64,000 bases of DNA, from assembly GCA_032768795.1 (NCBI GenBank), contig CP136492.1, forward strand, positions 434,001-498,000. The letters run 5' to 3'. The first letter of the stretch is position 1; each line of letters opens with the position of its first letter. Below the pieces are notes generated by a model. That model was not told the DNA's origin, searched no databases, and was given only the letters and a program-made list of their open reading frames with translations. Positions 54,645 to 64,000 of the stretch are shown here, piece by piece. The position numbers were made by a program, and so were the translations under genes. Origin of the DNA: Tremella fuciformis (taxonomy: Eukaryota > Basidiomycota > Tremellomycetes > Tremellales > Tremellaceae).

Positions 54645-55110
54645 TCACTTGGCGAGCCGGTCGAGACCTTTAGAAATCTCGTTCTCCCCTCTGGTCACTG
54701 TCGTCTCGCCGTTCTCGCCCCCTACTGCCGCCCCCGCCCCCGCTCCTGTGGCAGGGGCCTGCGTGGTAGCGGCCGAGTCTCCACGACCAGCAATCCCCTC
54801 TCCGACATTATCCACAAAAGCATTGATGTTCCCCCTTATGCCCTCGCCCGCGCCTTCCGTCAGCCTCCAAAATATCAATCTCCCAAGCGACGAGGTCGGA
54901 CGCTGTCATTTACGTACCGTGGAACACTGGCGTCAGCTCGTGCATCGACTAACTATGAAGAGGACATACCGTTCCATCCGCCCTTGACTTTATCTGCCAG
55001 TGCTACCCCCGTTCAGCCCTGCCTTGACTGACGCATGCAAGGAAGGAGGAAATGGAGAACGCACCGTTGCCTGCTTGTCCGCCGGCTGTGCCGTCGCCTG
55101 GATTGCTCAT
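54645..55110 (-). CDS. Small conserved-looking fungal protein, 95 aa, with a 9-nt exon
   Basis: Four exons (55110-55065, 54993-54970, 54926-54918, 54853-54645). All three introns are phase 1 and GT-AG. Exon 3 is only 9 nt (encoding VFH with its junctions). Splicing joins KVKGGWN-VFH-GAGEGIRGNINAFVDN, a stretch that reads like small fungal proteins of unknown function with GxWNVFHGxGExIRGN. The remainder is Gly/Ala/Thr-rich. Hydrophilic and probably soluble. I recognise the pattern but cannot give a secure name. It lies tail-to-tail with GPN1 and downstream of ATP4 on the same strand. Confidence 0.72.
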
Positions 55111-55575
55111 CCTCTGTACCTTCCTGAATCCAGTTTCTCAGTAGCTCAGAGTGGGAGCTGTTGCTGCTGCTGGTGCTGATGATGCTGGTGGCGACTGAGT
55201 GGCTAGGAGTGTGGTCTTCTTCTTATACTCAGTTGTACGCGTCGACACTGCTTCATCTGACGTCATCTCCAAAATATGATTCTGGCTAGCTGGTCAACGT
55301 GTTGCTTCTTACTTCCGTACTTCAAGTAGAAGTGGGAGGGAACAGCCTGTACAGCGCCGAACTGAGAGGAGATCAAGCCAGTCTCCCCAATAACAGTCAG
55401 TCTCTGAGATCCCCCGACCCCCGTCCAAGCCATGGTTGCATTTTTGTTTGGTGTCGCCGGCAATGTGCCAGCTCTACTCTACCTCCGCTTCCTCCCCTAC
55501 GAGCACCACATCCCGGTGCTCAACATCCACATGCTACCCTTCCCCTCTACCCCTCCTCTACTCTCCTCCCGCAGC
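55111..55575. promoter_or_regulatory. Upstream region of the 95-aa gene
   Basis: 465 bp. A CTG/CTGATG-rich patch (about 55155-55195) and a minus-strand TATAAG about 115 bp before the start at 55110. A plus-strand frame at 55432-56007 overlaps ATP4 on the opposite strand and is not supported as a gene. Confidence 0.4.
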
Positions 55576-56674
55576 TTAGATCTGCTTCGACTTGGAGATC
55601 TCTGCCAAATCAGCTTCAGCCTTAATTGTCAACCCCGGACACGCACGCTCGACCTGCGCAAGCGCCTCCTCCAACAGCTGCTTCTTGAAAGCAGGCTTGG
55701 CAAGCTCGGCCTCGATGTTCTCCGTCACAGTCTTGACCAGGGCGCTCTGCTCGGCCTCGCGCTGCTGCTGCTCGTAGCGCACCCACGAGTCGAGCACCGC
55801 CTTGAGCTCCGACTTGACGGCGTGCTCCTGCTGCAGCAAGAAGTTCTCGTGCTCGAGGGCGTTGGTCTCCTTTGCCACGGCGTACAGGGCCTGGGTGAGG
55901 GGCACGACCTCTTTGAGCTGGTTGACAGAGTCGATGCGCTCAGTCACGGCTTTGGTGTGCTCGGCACGGGCAGAGCCGAGGATGCCCTTGATGCGCTGGG
56001 GGGTTAGCCCAGTTCATCACCACCTCCCGCCCGGCCCGCTGGCTTAGGACCATGACTCCTCCGCGATCGCCCGCCTCTCCTTCGATACACTCCCTTCCAA
56101 CCCTCCACTCATACAGGCCATTTGGTTCGGAAGAATGACGCTGCTACACACCTCGATGTGGTTGTTGGCCCAAGCCGAGTAAGGCGCGCCAATAGACCGC
56201 GCAACAGCAGCCAAGATGATGAAGAATCCAACAGCGAGCACAGTCTCCTCATTGGCGACCTGTCCACGCATCAGCTCCCATCGTCCTGTTTCTCCTCGTG
56301 TCACGCACGTAGAGCTCGGTCGAGACGGCAGCAGCGGTCACGGCCGTACCGAGAACGACACCGCCGGTTTTGGTCCAGAGCGAAGTGGTGGGGACTGAGT
56401 CGATGATGGCGGCAGCTCGGTCTTCGGGCGATTGTTCTACGCATCAGCTCCGACGCTATCCATCTTGTCTCCGCTTTAAGACTGACGAGTCGCCATGAAC
56501 CGAGGACTGCATGTCAGCTGCGAACGCATGAGCGGAAGAGAGACGCACGCCATGGGGGCAAGGACGCGGGGCGCGGCGGCTGGCCGAGCGCCTTTGATAT
56601 CAGCTCCAATCCTGTCCCACTGTTCTTGGGGACACACCAGCACGCAGACTGCGGAGGGCGAGACGGGCCGACAT
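55576..56674 (-). CDS. ATP4: Mitochondrial ATP synthase subunit b (subunit 4)
   Basis: Six exons (56674-56638, 56591-56549, 56506-56487, 56436-56309, 56259-56152, 55995-55576) encode 251 aa. The first residues (MSARLALRSLRAGARPAAAPRV) are an Arg/Ala-rich mitochondrial presequence. A membrane-proximal region with SVPTTSLWTKTGGVVLGTAVTAAAVSTELYVANEE and VLAVGFFIILAAVARSIGAPY follows, then the long stalk helix (RIKGILGSARAEHTKAVTERID… to C-terminus). Subunit b forms the peripheral stalk of complex V in the inner membrane. Exon 3 is only 20 nt. Divergent from LEO1 with 223 bp between starts. Confidence 0.94.
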
Positions 56675-56897
56675 CCTGCACAAAGAGTCGAGAAGGGTAG
56701 GAGGATGTTGAAGGTGGTCTTGGTGGTATGCTCTCTGCTGTCGGAGTGGGACGGAAGGAATGGGAGATGGGCCTGGAGGATAATCCCGAAGTCCCGATCG
56801 AGTGTGGCACATCCCAAGGGGTTCCTGAGTTGCATTAAGTGAGTTCACCTTCAACTGCGCTCGTCCTACACACTAACTTGCTGCAGCCACCCTAGCC

Positions 56898-58562
56898 ATG
56901 TCGGACGACGGACTCGCAGACGATCTCTTTGGGGAGGACGAGGACGTGCCGCAGCCCGCCGCCAAATCACCCGACACGGCTACACCGCCGGCCGACCCTC
57001 CTACACCGGTTGCGTCCGGCTCCCGACCTGCCTCGCGTTCGCCCAAACCCGAGGTCAAGGAAGAAGGCAGAGGCGAGGAAGACGAAGGGCTAGGCGATGA
57101 CCTCGTCAGCTTCTGAGCAATTCTTGTAGACGCGAGCTGACGGGCAGTTCGGAGACGACGAGGATGACGACAAACCTCCCGTGCGCGATCGGGACGACTC
57201 ATCCGCCACACCGCCGTCCGGACCCTCCACGCCGCGCGACGACGACGAGCAGCGCGAAGGGGTGGATCCGCTCGAATACGCAGAGGAGGAAGAAGGGGAG
57301 CAGCCGCCCGAAGACGTGTTTGCCAAGCTGGCCATGCGCACATGGAAAAGGCTCGCTCCGAGCGACGGGCGGGTGAGCCTCAGCAGGAGAGCAAACCCGT
57401 ATCACGCACTAATCTGCAGGTGTGGTCGCTCAAGCTGCCCACTCACGTCAACGTCGAGTCGAGGCCATACGACCCGGACCTCTACCGCCTCACGTCGTCC
57501 TTTGACCCCGACGAGGTCAAAGACCCCTCGGTCGCCCAGACCAAGATGATCGGCCTGCGCAACACCCTGCGCTGGAAGTGGGTAACCGGGCCGGACGGCG
57601 CGCCGATGCGCCAGAGCAACTCGCGCGTGCTGCGCTGGTCGGACGGGAGCGTCAGCCTGCAGGTCGGTACTGAAGTGTACGACATGTCGCCCTCGCACGG
57701 CAGCCTCGGCAAACGGCCAGCACCATCAGCCGTGCCCAGCGAGGCGAGTACGGGTGGTGCAGCTACGCCCTACGCCTCTGGCACAGCGACGCCTGTTGGC
57801 CCGTCGAGTGCGGCGGGGCCGAAAGGTGGCGCTGCCGCAGCGGGCATCCCCGCCGACGAGACGACGTACGTGTGCGTGCCCGACCGGGGCAGCGGCATCC
57901 TCGTGACCGAGTGCGCTGTGACGGGGTCGATCTCGCTCGTCCCGACGTCCATGACGAGCGGGTCCCACATGGAGATCCTGAAGAACATCGGCAAGCAGCA
58001 CATCAAGCACTCGCGCATGAAGATTCTCGACGACCTCGAGGACCAGTCGCTCGTGCAGTCCCTCCTGCAAAAAGCCGCCGGGCCCTCTGGCCCAAAGGCC
58101 GCCGCGGGCAAGGCGCGCCGGCGGCCCGCCGGCTCGAGCGGGGGCAGGCGGTCCCGCCCGCGCGGGGGGAGCGACGAGTCGTCCGACGAGGGGCGCCGGC
58201 GGTACGCGGGACTGGCTGGCGCGCGCACCAAGCGCGAAGAGGCAGACTATGACGACGACGACGGGTTCGTGGTGGCGGATTCGGACGAGGACGAGGGGGG
58301 CCTGGGCAGGGAGGGGGACGAGACGGACGACGATGATGATGCCGAGTACGGCGCGCGGCGGTCCAAGTCGTCCGGGGGCAAGAAGGGCAAGAAGCGCCGC
58401 GGGGGCGCGGGGGAGCTGGACGACCTGGAGGAGGCGGACAGGCGGATCGAGGCGCGCGAGCGGGAGAAGAAGCGCGCAAAGAAGAGCAAGGAGACGGTCG
58501 GGAGCGACGAGGACGCGGAGGGCGAGGAGGAGGATATGGACATGGACATGGACGACGAGTGA
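56898..58562 (+). CDS. LEO1: RNA polymerase-associated protein Leo1 (Paf1 complex)
   Basis: Three exons (56898-57104, 57148-57372, 57420-58562) encode 524 aa. The N-terminus is acidic (MSDDGLADDLFGEDEDVP). The Leo1 core spans about 145-340: VWSLKLPTHVNVESRPYDPDLY, then RNTLRWKW, SNSRVLRWSDGSVSLQVG, and HIKHSRMKILDDLEDQ. The C-terminal third is Lys/Arg and Asp/Glu-rich with long acidic runs, typical of the family. Leo1 acts in the nucleus with Paf1, Ctr9, Cdc73 and Rtf1 in elongation-linked histone modification. A Ser/Ala/Gly-rich insertion sits within the core near 240-270. Confidence 0.95.
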
Positions 58563-58922
58563 AGGATCTGCACAGATGCATTCACAGACATTGCAAGTGT
58601 GGGGAACAGCACGCATCCCCGTCCGAACAGCTATGAGCGCCATACTGTATATCGATTGTGCTTCTGCCTCCCGTGCCCGCCTTTGTCCTGCTGGTCCTGC
58701 CTGCCATGGCGTCATCCGTACACTCTTGATGCGGTATGCTGGTCGTGCAAAGGGGAAATGCGATAATAAACATGTAAATGGTGGAAAGTGGGATGATGAT
58801 GAGTGAGAGGGTCCAGCCGGCTGCTATCGTGCAAGGGTATTCATACTTGTCTGTTTCGTTTTGTTTTCGTATTTCGTATGCTGTTTTTCGTCTTTCATCG
58901 CCTCAAAGTCGTCTTGCATCTA
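58563..58922. other. Convergent spacer between LEO1 and the PUF gene
   Basis: 360 bp of 3' flanks; AT-richer T-tracts near 58855-58890 compatible with polyadenylation regions. No gene seen. Confidence 0.4.
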
Positions 58923-61900
58923 TCATGATTGGTACCCCTGAGCATACATGCCTTGGCGCATCTGCAGAACAGATCAGCCACAGCAGCTGGATCCGCTCAG
59001 TACTCACGTTACCGCCATAGTACTGCTGGCCGCTCGTGGCCTGTGATCCACCCATGATGCCCAGTCCGCCCAAGTTTGGTTGCGGCTCGAATGTCATGCT
59101 GGTCTGTCCTAGCCCAGACAAGCCACGTAGACCGCCACCGACCGGCATATACGGGACGTCAATCGACGGCGAGGCAAACTGACGTCAATTAAGCTTGGGG
59201 CTCGTAAGAGGCGCAAGACTCACCGGGTTGAAAGGGTCGCTTGCAGGACTCATCATCTGGCCTCCGGCGTCCCTTCTGCCAGGCTGCGGAGTTCGAGGCG
59301 AACCCCTCCCTCCTCTCAGACTCGGACTGCCCCCTCGCATAGCCGGCCCGATGGGCATGTTCTGAGGAACCAGCAGCGGTGAGAGGTTCATCGCGCTCAT
59401 GCCGAAAGCACCGGCGGTAGGAGCTGCCATTGGCTGAGCGTACCCATAAGCTTGATGTCCGTAGTACCCAGGCTGCTGTCCCATTTGGGAGACCTGCGGC
59501 TGATGCCACGAGTTGTTGCGCTGTGGCTGTGGCTGATTGAATGGCGAGTTGCCCATCCCTCCTGCGGGTACAGGGAGCCCGACAGCCTCTAGGAGCAAGC
59601 GGTACGGAGGCGTCGAAGAGGCCTTGATGTTCGGCAACACGCGTCTGACGGCGTCCACCATCTTGGTCTTCTCGTCGTTCGACAGCGTCGAGATGGCCAA
59701 GATTTTGCCGACTACCTGAGCACCGTTGTTCGCATCCGACAGAATATCTGACAAAGTCTCGTCGTTCGACGAAGTGAAGATGGACGTTATGAGAGTGGAG
59801 GAAGCTGTGGGCTCGTTTGTCTGTGTGATGACTTTACGTCAGTTCGGTCGCATGCCATGTGAGTCACATGACTCACTCCGAAGCACAGTCAGAGACGCCA
59901 GCTTGTGCGTGCACAGGTGTGCGATGTGGGGCGCAAAGCGGTTCGCGAGCAGACCATATCTACCAGGGAGATTGGACTGATCTACCAGCCATGTGAGCAG
60001 CAAAGCTCCGTTGGGGTTCGTCGCAAGGGGAATCGAGTTCAGAATAATGCCCGCTGAGATGCGTTTCTAAGGGATCAGTCTCACTGTCGATTGGGATGAT
60101 TAAAGACGAACCTTCTGGTACAGACTCGTATGTGGCGACTCGAGACATGTCCTCATGCACCTCGCTCCGAACCTGTTCTGCGCAATATCCCACATTCGAT
60201 CCATCATGGCGTCAAAGACATACTCGTTGAAGGGCGCAGCAAAGCGCAACGTGCCCGCACAGACGTAGTTGCCCAACGAGTCGCACATGAGAGGCGGGGC
60301 AAATGGCATGAGGTGGGAAGCAATGAGCGACTTCTCCGCGTCGGTCCGGGCGCATTCGATGATCTTCTGGGCGGCCCATGTGCCATTCTTGTGAATGCCG
60401 ATCATGGCTAGGTTAGGCGCGATGCGCTCCAGCATGGCGTATCGCAAGGCGGGATCGGTACGCTCGAACAGCTTCTGGATGATGGTGTTTCCGATGTAGT
60501 CGGCCGAAAGCTGCTGGTGAGCAGAGTCTATGAATAATGACGGCGACCTACCTCGGCAGAATCCTCCATCAACTCGTGTGAAATGGCATCAATTTCCTCT
60601 TGCCGCATATCACCAGCATCCAAACGTCGACGCAGCTCCTTCAGCCGGGGAGCGTCAAAGCGGCGCATAGAACGGTCATGGACATTGGGAATCATGGTAT
60701 AGTACGTGGCGGGCGCTCGGGGTTCTAGCATTTGAGCTGCAGTCATATCCCACCCACTTCAGCTCACCTGCTGCAGCTCTTGTATGTACATCCTCCTCCG
60801 ACCTGCCTCCGCTCAAGACCTGCATGATCATCTGCTGTTCAGAGACCACGCCGCTTGGGGCCAGTCCTCTGTCCAAGACCTGCTCATGCACTCCGTTCTT
60901 GACCATTTCGAGCACAAGCGAGGAACGGTAATTCTCCACGCCGCCACCTTCAACGGAGATCTGCTGCTCGGTCGGCACAGCTGCTGCACCTTGAACGGCA
61001 TCAAGCGCCGGCGCGAGATCACCCAACTTGGGTGTCTGTTCGCCGTCGGGACCATCCAGCACGGGTGACCTGGTAGGAACGCGAGCAAAGCCAATTCGTA
61101 CTGGACCGATGTCTGATCCGAGGATATCGCGACCGTTGAGGGCGTTTCGCGCGGCGACGGCCGAATCAAGATGCTCAAAATTGACGAAACCGCAGCACTG
61201 AACGTCAGCCTTCGTGCAACGTCGGTAGAAGCAAGCTGACCTTGTGGATGAGGACCCTGGCAGACTCGACAGCACCAAAAGGAGAAAAGATCTGCAGTAG
61301 GGTGGCGGACGAAGTAGCCCCAGGAATTGAGCCAATCCACAAAGCTCGGGTTGGTAAAGAACTATGTTCGCTGTTATGATCAGGCGAAGACTGTTGGCCA
61401 GGGGCGGGAACAGGCGGCGGGACAGTGACGGCGGTGCCATTGGTGAATACAAGGCCAGGAGGAGCAGGAGCGATGCTGCTGGTGGGAGGACCAGTGGGCG
61501 CCGAGTCGATCTTGCCAAAGCCAATACGAACAGGAGCTGTTTCAGAAAGGGCAGGAACATGCCCACCGAGACGGTTCAGCACGTCGTCCCTCGCACGAAT
61601 GGCATCCGCTTTTTCCATAAAGTTGACAAAGGCACATGTCTGAAGTCAGCGGGGTTCTGGGGAACGCAGTGTATTCACCTTTTCCGGCAGCATTCTGACA
61701 CTCTCGATGGCGCCATAGGGCGCGAAGACATGCAGCAAGGCATCACTTGTAGCACTGACATCGAGATTGCCGATCCAGAGACTTCGAGTGGGCATTTGCG
61801 GGGTGGCGGAGCCAGCGACATCCGGCGTGCCTGTGCGCGAAGTATGCGAAGAGACTGAAAGTCTGGGACCTCTGCTCGTCGAGCTATCCCTTGATCTTGT

Positions 61901-63163
61901 CAGATCTCTATCTGACCTAGAGCGGGGGTAGGCATACGGATTGTAGCTCGAGTAGCCCATATTGGCCTGGACCGGGGACTGTGGGATAGACGCCAGTGCA
62001 CCGGTGTTGCGACTCGTTGCTCGGCGGTTTGGGTTGTCGAGTGCGCCAATAGTAGTGGCTCGAGGGCGGTGGACATCTTTGAACAGGCTAGCCGGACCGT
62101 ACAAGCCGGCGAGGTGGGAGCTGGAAGCATAAGGGGCGTCATAGACGGCCAGCTGCTCGATGGCACCGGCGAGATCATCTTCGGGAGCCGCGCCATAGTT
62201 CTGGTGGTCTTTGCCGTAAGGGGAGGGCTGCGTGATGGAGGGCCGGAATGCTTGGCGATTAAAGTTGGACACGGTACTGGCTCGTAATCGACTGGCCGGT
62301 CCGTTGTTCGCAATGGCCCTCTGGGCCTGCGTGCGAAGCTCGGACATGGAAGCAGGCGGAAGTTGAGCATCACCACCTTCGGCAAGCCCCAGATAGTCGA
62401 GGGTGGAGAACTGCAAATCGTCGGCGGCGAGAGTCCCGTTGGAGCCAGAAGGCGACGTAAAGTCCATCTCGTCTTCGGCTCGGGCTGTCGCCTGTCCCAA
62501 AGGTGAACGAGAGGGGTTGGACGCCGGCGCGGGCGCAAAGAGGGATGCGCCGTACCCGTTACCGAGTGGTCGTTGCAGCGAAGTGAGGGATCCCGAGCGC
62601 ACACGAGTAGCAGTGGTGGGAGTTTCGAGGTTCGCAGCAGACGAGGCGGTGTGACGGAGAGCCGGCCTCGAAGGGTTCGGTGCGGAATTTGGGTAGGCAG
62701 GCGACAAGGCCGAGGTGCGAGCGTTGTTGAGGGGGGTGGATGATGGCAGTTCGTCAGGGACTATACGTTGGGCTGGGAGGCTCGAGGGCAAGGTGCTGCG
62801 CAGTGTCAGCTGTGCCCACGTGTGCGTGCGTATCAAGTGATGGTGAGGAAGGAGGGGAGGAAGCACTTACCCGGCCCTTGCTCGCCTATACCCTCCCGCG
62901 ATGGAATGTGCGGGCTCCGTATCGTCGTCACCGTCGTCGTCGTCACCGAGATTCGGCTTGAAGATGGGCACGGGCACGGGCACGCCGACCTCGTCCTCGA
63001 TGATCTCCCTGGCCCGCCTGGCATACGCTGCGCTCGGCGCGGGCGGGGGCGTGCGCCCTTCGCGGCTTCTCAGACTGGTGACGCCCACACTCTCAGGCGA
63101 CAGCCCGTTCCCGCTTCCGCTGCCGCTGGCGGGCCTCTGTCCTATCGGGCGGGGTGGAGACAT
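58923..63163 (-). CDS. Pumilio-family RNA-binding protein with two RRMs (Jsn1/Puf2-like)
   Basis: Ten exons (63163-62871, 62795-61679, 61639-61241, 61197-60768, 60724-60552, 60510-60112, 60066-59877, 59831-59224, 59178-59008, 58961-58923) encode 1272 aa. RRM1 lies near 432-510 (RSLWIGNLDV… CAFVNFMEKADA). RRM2 lies near 565-645 (RALWIGSIPG… CCGFVNFEHL). The Puf repeats lie from about 800 to 1070 (SADYIGNTIIQKLFE, GTWAAQKIIECA, MCDSLGNYVCAG, QNRFGARCMRTCLE). Regions before and after are Ser/Pro and Gln/Gly/Met-rich and disordered. Jsn1/Puf1/Puf2 proteins bind UAAU-type elements in mRNAs for membrane-associated proteins and promote decay. One junction (60725-60767) uses the acceptor GCTAG to give a 43-nt intron; a 31-nt alternative exists. 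A minus-strand TATATAA at 63287-63296 may be its promoter. Confidence 0.92.
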
Positions 63164-64000
63164 GGTGGTCGCTACCGAGTAGGGTGTGATTGCGCTGGAG
63201 ACCTTTTAAACAGATGCCCAGCGTCAAAGGGAGGGCGGTCGTGGAGCGACGAGCGGCTAGCGAGGTGGATGAACGGGAGCGAGTCCGTTTATATAACTCT
63301 GAGTCAGAGGAGGGGTGCGAAGGGAGCGTGCCGGGCTGGCCGGGCACTGTGCAGTAGGCAGTGAAGGGTGGTCGTGGAAGGATTATAGCAAGTGTGCAGG
63401 TGCAGTGTCGAGAGCGTCGGTCGTGTCGTCGTGAAGCGATGTCGTGAGCAGCGCCGCAGCCGCCTGTGCCATGAAAGCAGCGGCGGCGGATGTGGTGGTC
63501 GTCGTGAAGGCAGGCAGATCTCTGTTTTAGGTCAGGGCGAGAGAGCACTGCCCCTCGCCTCGTTGAGAGTACTGTACCAGCCCAGCGTAGCGATCGGGGG
63601 TCAAGGGAGTAGGGAGGAAGGAGGGTTTCAGCAATATAAAACGGGTGGTGGGCGATGAAACGGGGCAGCGCGCGGTCCGAGCTGAGCGTGATACTGGTCT
63701 AACACTAGGCGATGACACCGAGGGGAGAGCGAGATGCTGGCTATTAGGGATGAGGATGGGGACGCAAGTGAGACAGAGAGACACCGCAGTTCGCAGCTTC
63801 CAAAGGGGGGCAAGAGGGTACTCGGGTATCACGTGAATAAGGTGGCAGGTGGCAGAACCTCATGATGGTGGTGGGGGATATGCATGCTATATCGAGCAGA
63901 CAGAGGAGTAGGAGCAAGAGAGCGCACTCGTCGGCGCTGCTCAGAGCTGACAAAGAGGAAACAATATGTCGGGCAGCAGCAGGAGAAGAAAAGGCAGACG
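63164..64000. promoter_or_regulatory. Upstream region of the PUF gene, to window end
   Basis: 837 bp. TTATATAAAC (63287-63296, minus strand) lies about 125 bp before the start at 63163. No gene supported up to the edge; short ORFs on both strands look like chance. Confidence 0.45.

Noticed and set aside
55432..56007. 191-codon plus-strand ORF overlapping ATP4
   Set aside because: It lies mostly antisense to the well-supported ATP4 C-terminal exon and shows no family features.
57726..58715. 329-codon minus-strand ORF opposite LEO1
   Set aside because: Shadow of the acidic/basic LEO1 C-terminus, rich in Arg/Leu/Ala from reversed GC-rich codons.

Overview
The window looks like nuclear DNA of a basidiomycete yeast or mould. 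Tremellomycetes (Trichosporonales-like) is my best guess, from gene content, high GC, and about 100 reconstructed introns of mostly 40-60 nt with CTGAC/CTGAT-type branch sites. The lineage is an inference; gene models were built by hand from splice signals, and every complete spliced model closes to a whole number of codons. No prokaryotic features, CRISPR arrays, rRNA genes, tRNA genes or recognisable transposons were found.

Layout. 1-9.1 kb holds metabolic enzymes: two tandem short-chain dehydrogenases (the first cut by the window edge), a zinc alcohol/polyol dehydrogenase, the GPI-anchor lipid-remodelling protein Cwh43, and an NAD-dependent epimerase-type SDR behind a tandem-repeat promoter. 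9.3-15.8 kb holds SDO1/SBDS (60S maturation), ribosomal protein eS7, and two unrecognised membrane proteins. 15.9-24.7 kb is an array of six intronless, same-strand paralogues of an unrecognised family (called family A here). 24.7-42.3 kb is conserved: an unrecognised 711-aa protein, guanylate kinase, an unrecognised 620-aa protein, a CBM21 protein-phosphatase-1 regulatory subunit, importin alpha, and a Cwf19-like splicing factor. 42.5-50.7 kb holds four dispersed same-strand intronless paralogues of a second unrecognised family (family B), a probable decayed gene, and a small basic/low-complexity protein. 51.5-64 kb is again housekeeping: CDC42, GPN1-type GTPase, a 95-aa protein with a 9-nt exon, ATP synthase subunit b (ATP4), LEO1 (Paf1 complex), and a JSN1-like Pumilio protein with two RRMs.

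The main contrast is between intron-rich, widely conserved genes and two islands of intronless, divergent paralogues all on the minus strand. The two families share no motif I can see with each other or with a domain I know, and are the best candidates for something undescribed. A second theme is splicing: at least three GC-AG introns (one anchored by the near-invariant CDC42 protein), a 9-nt exon, and two stop-free in-frame introns.
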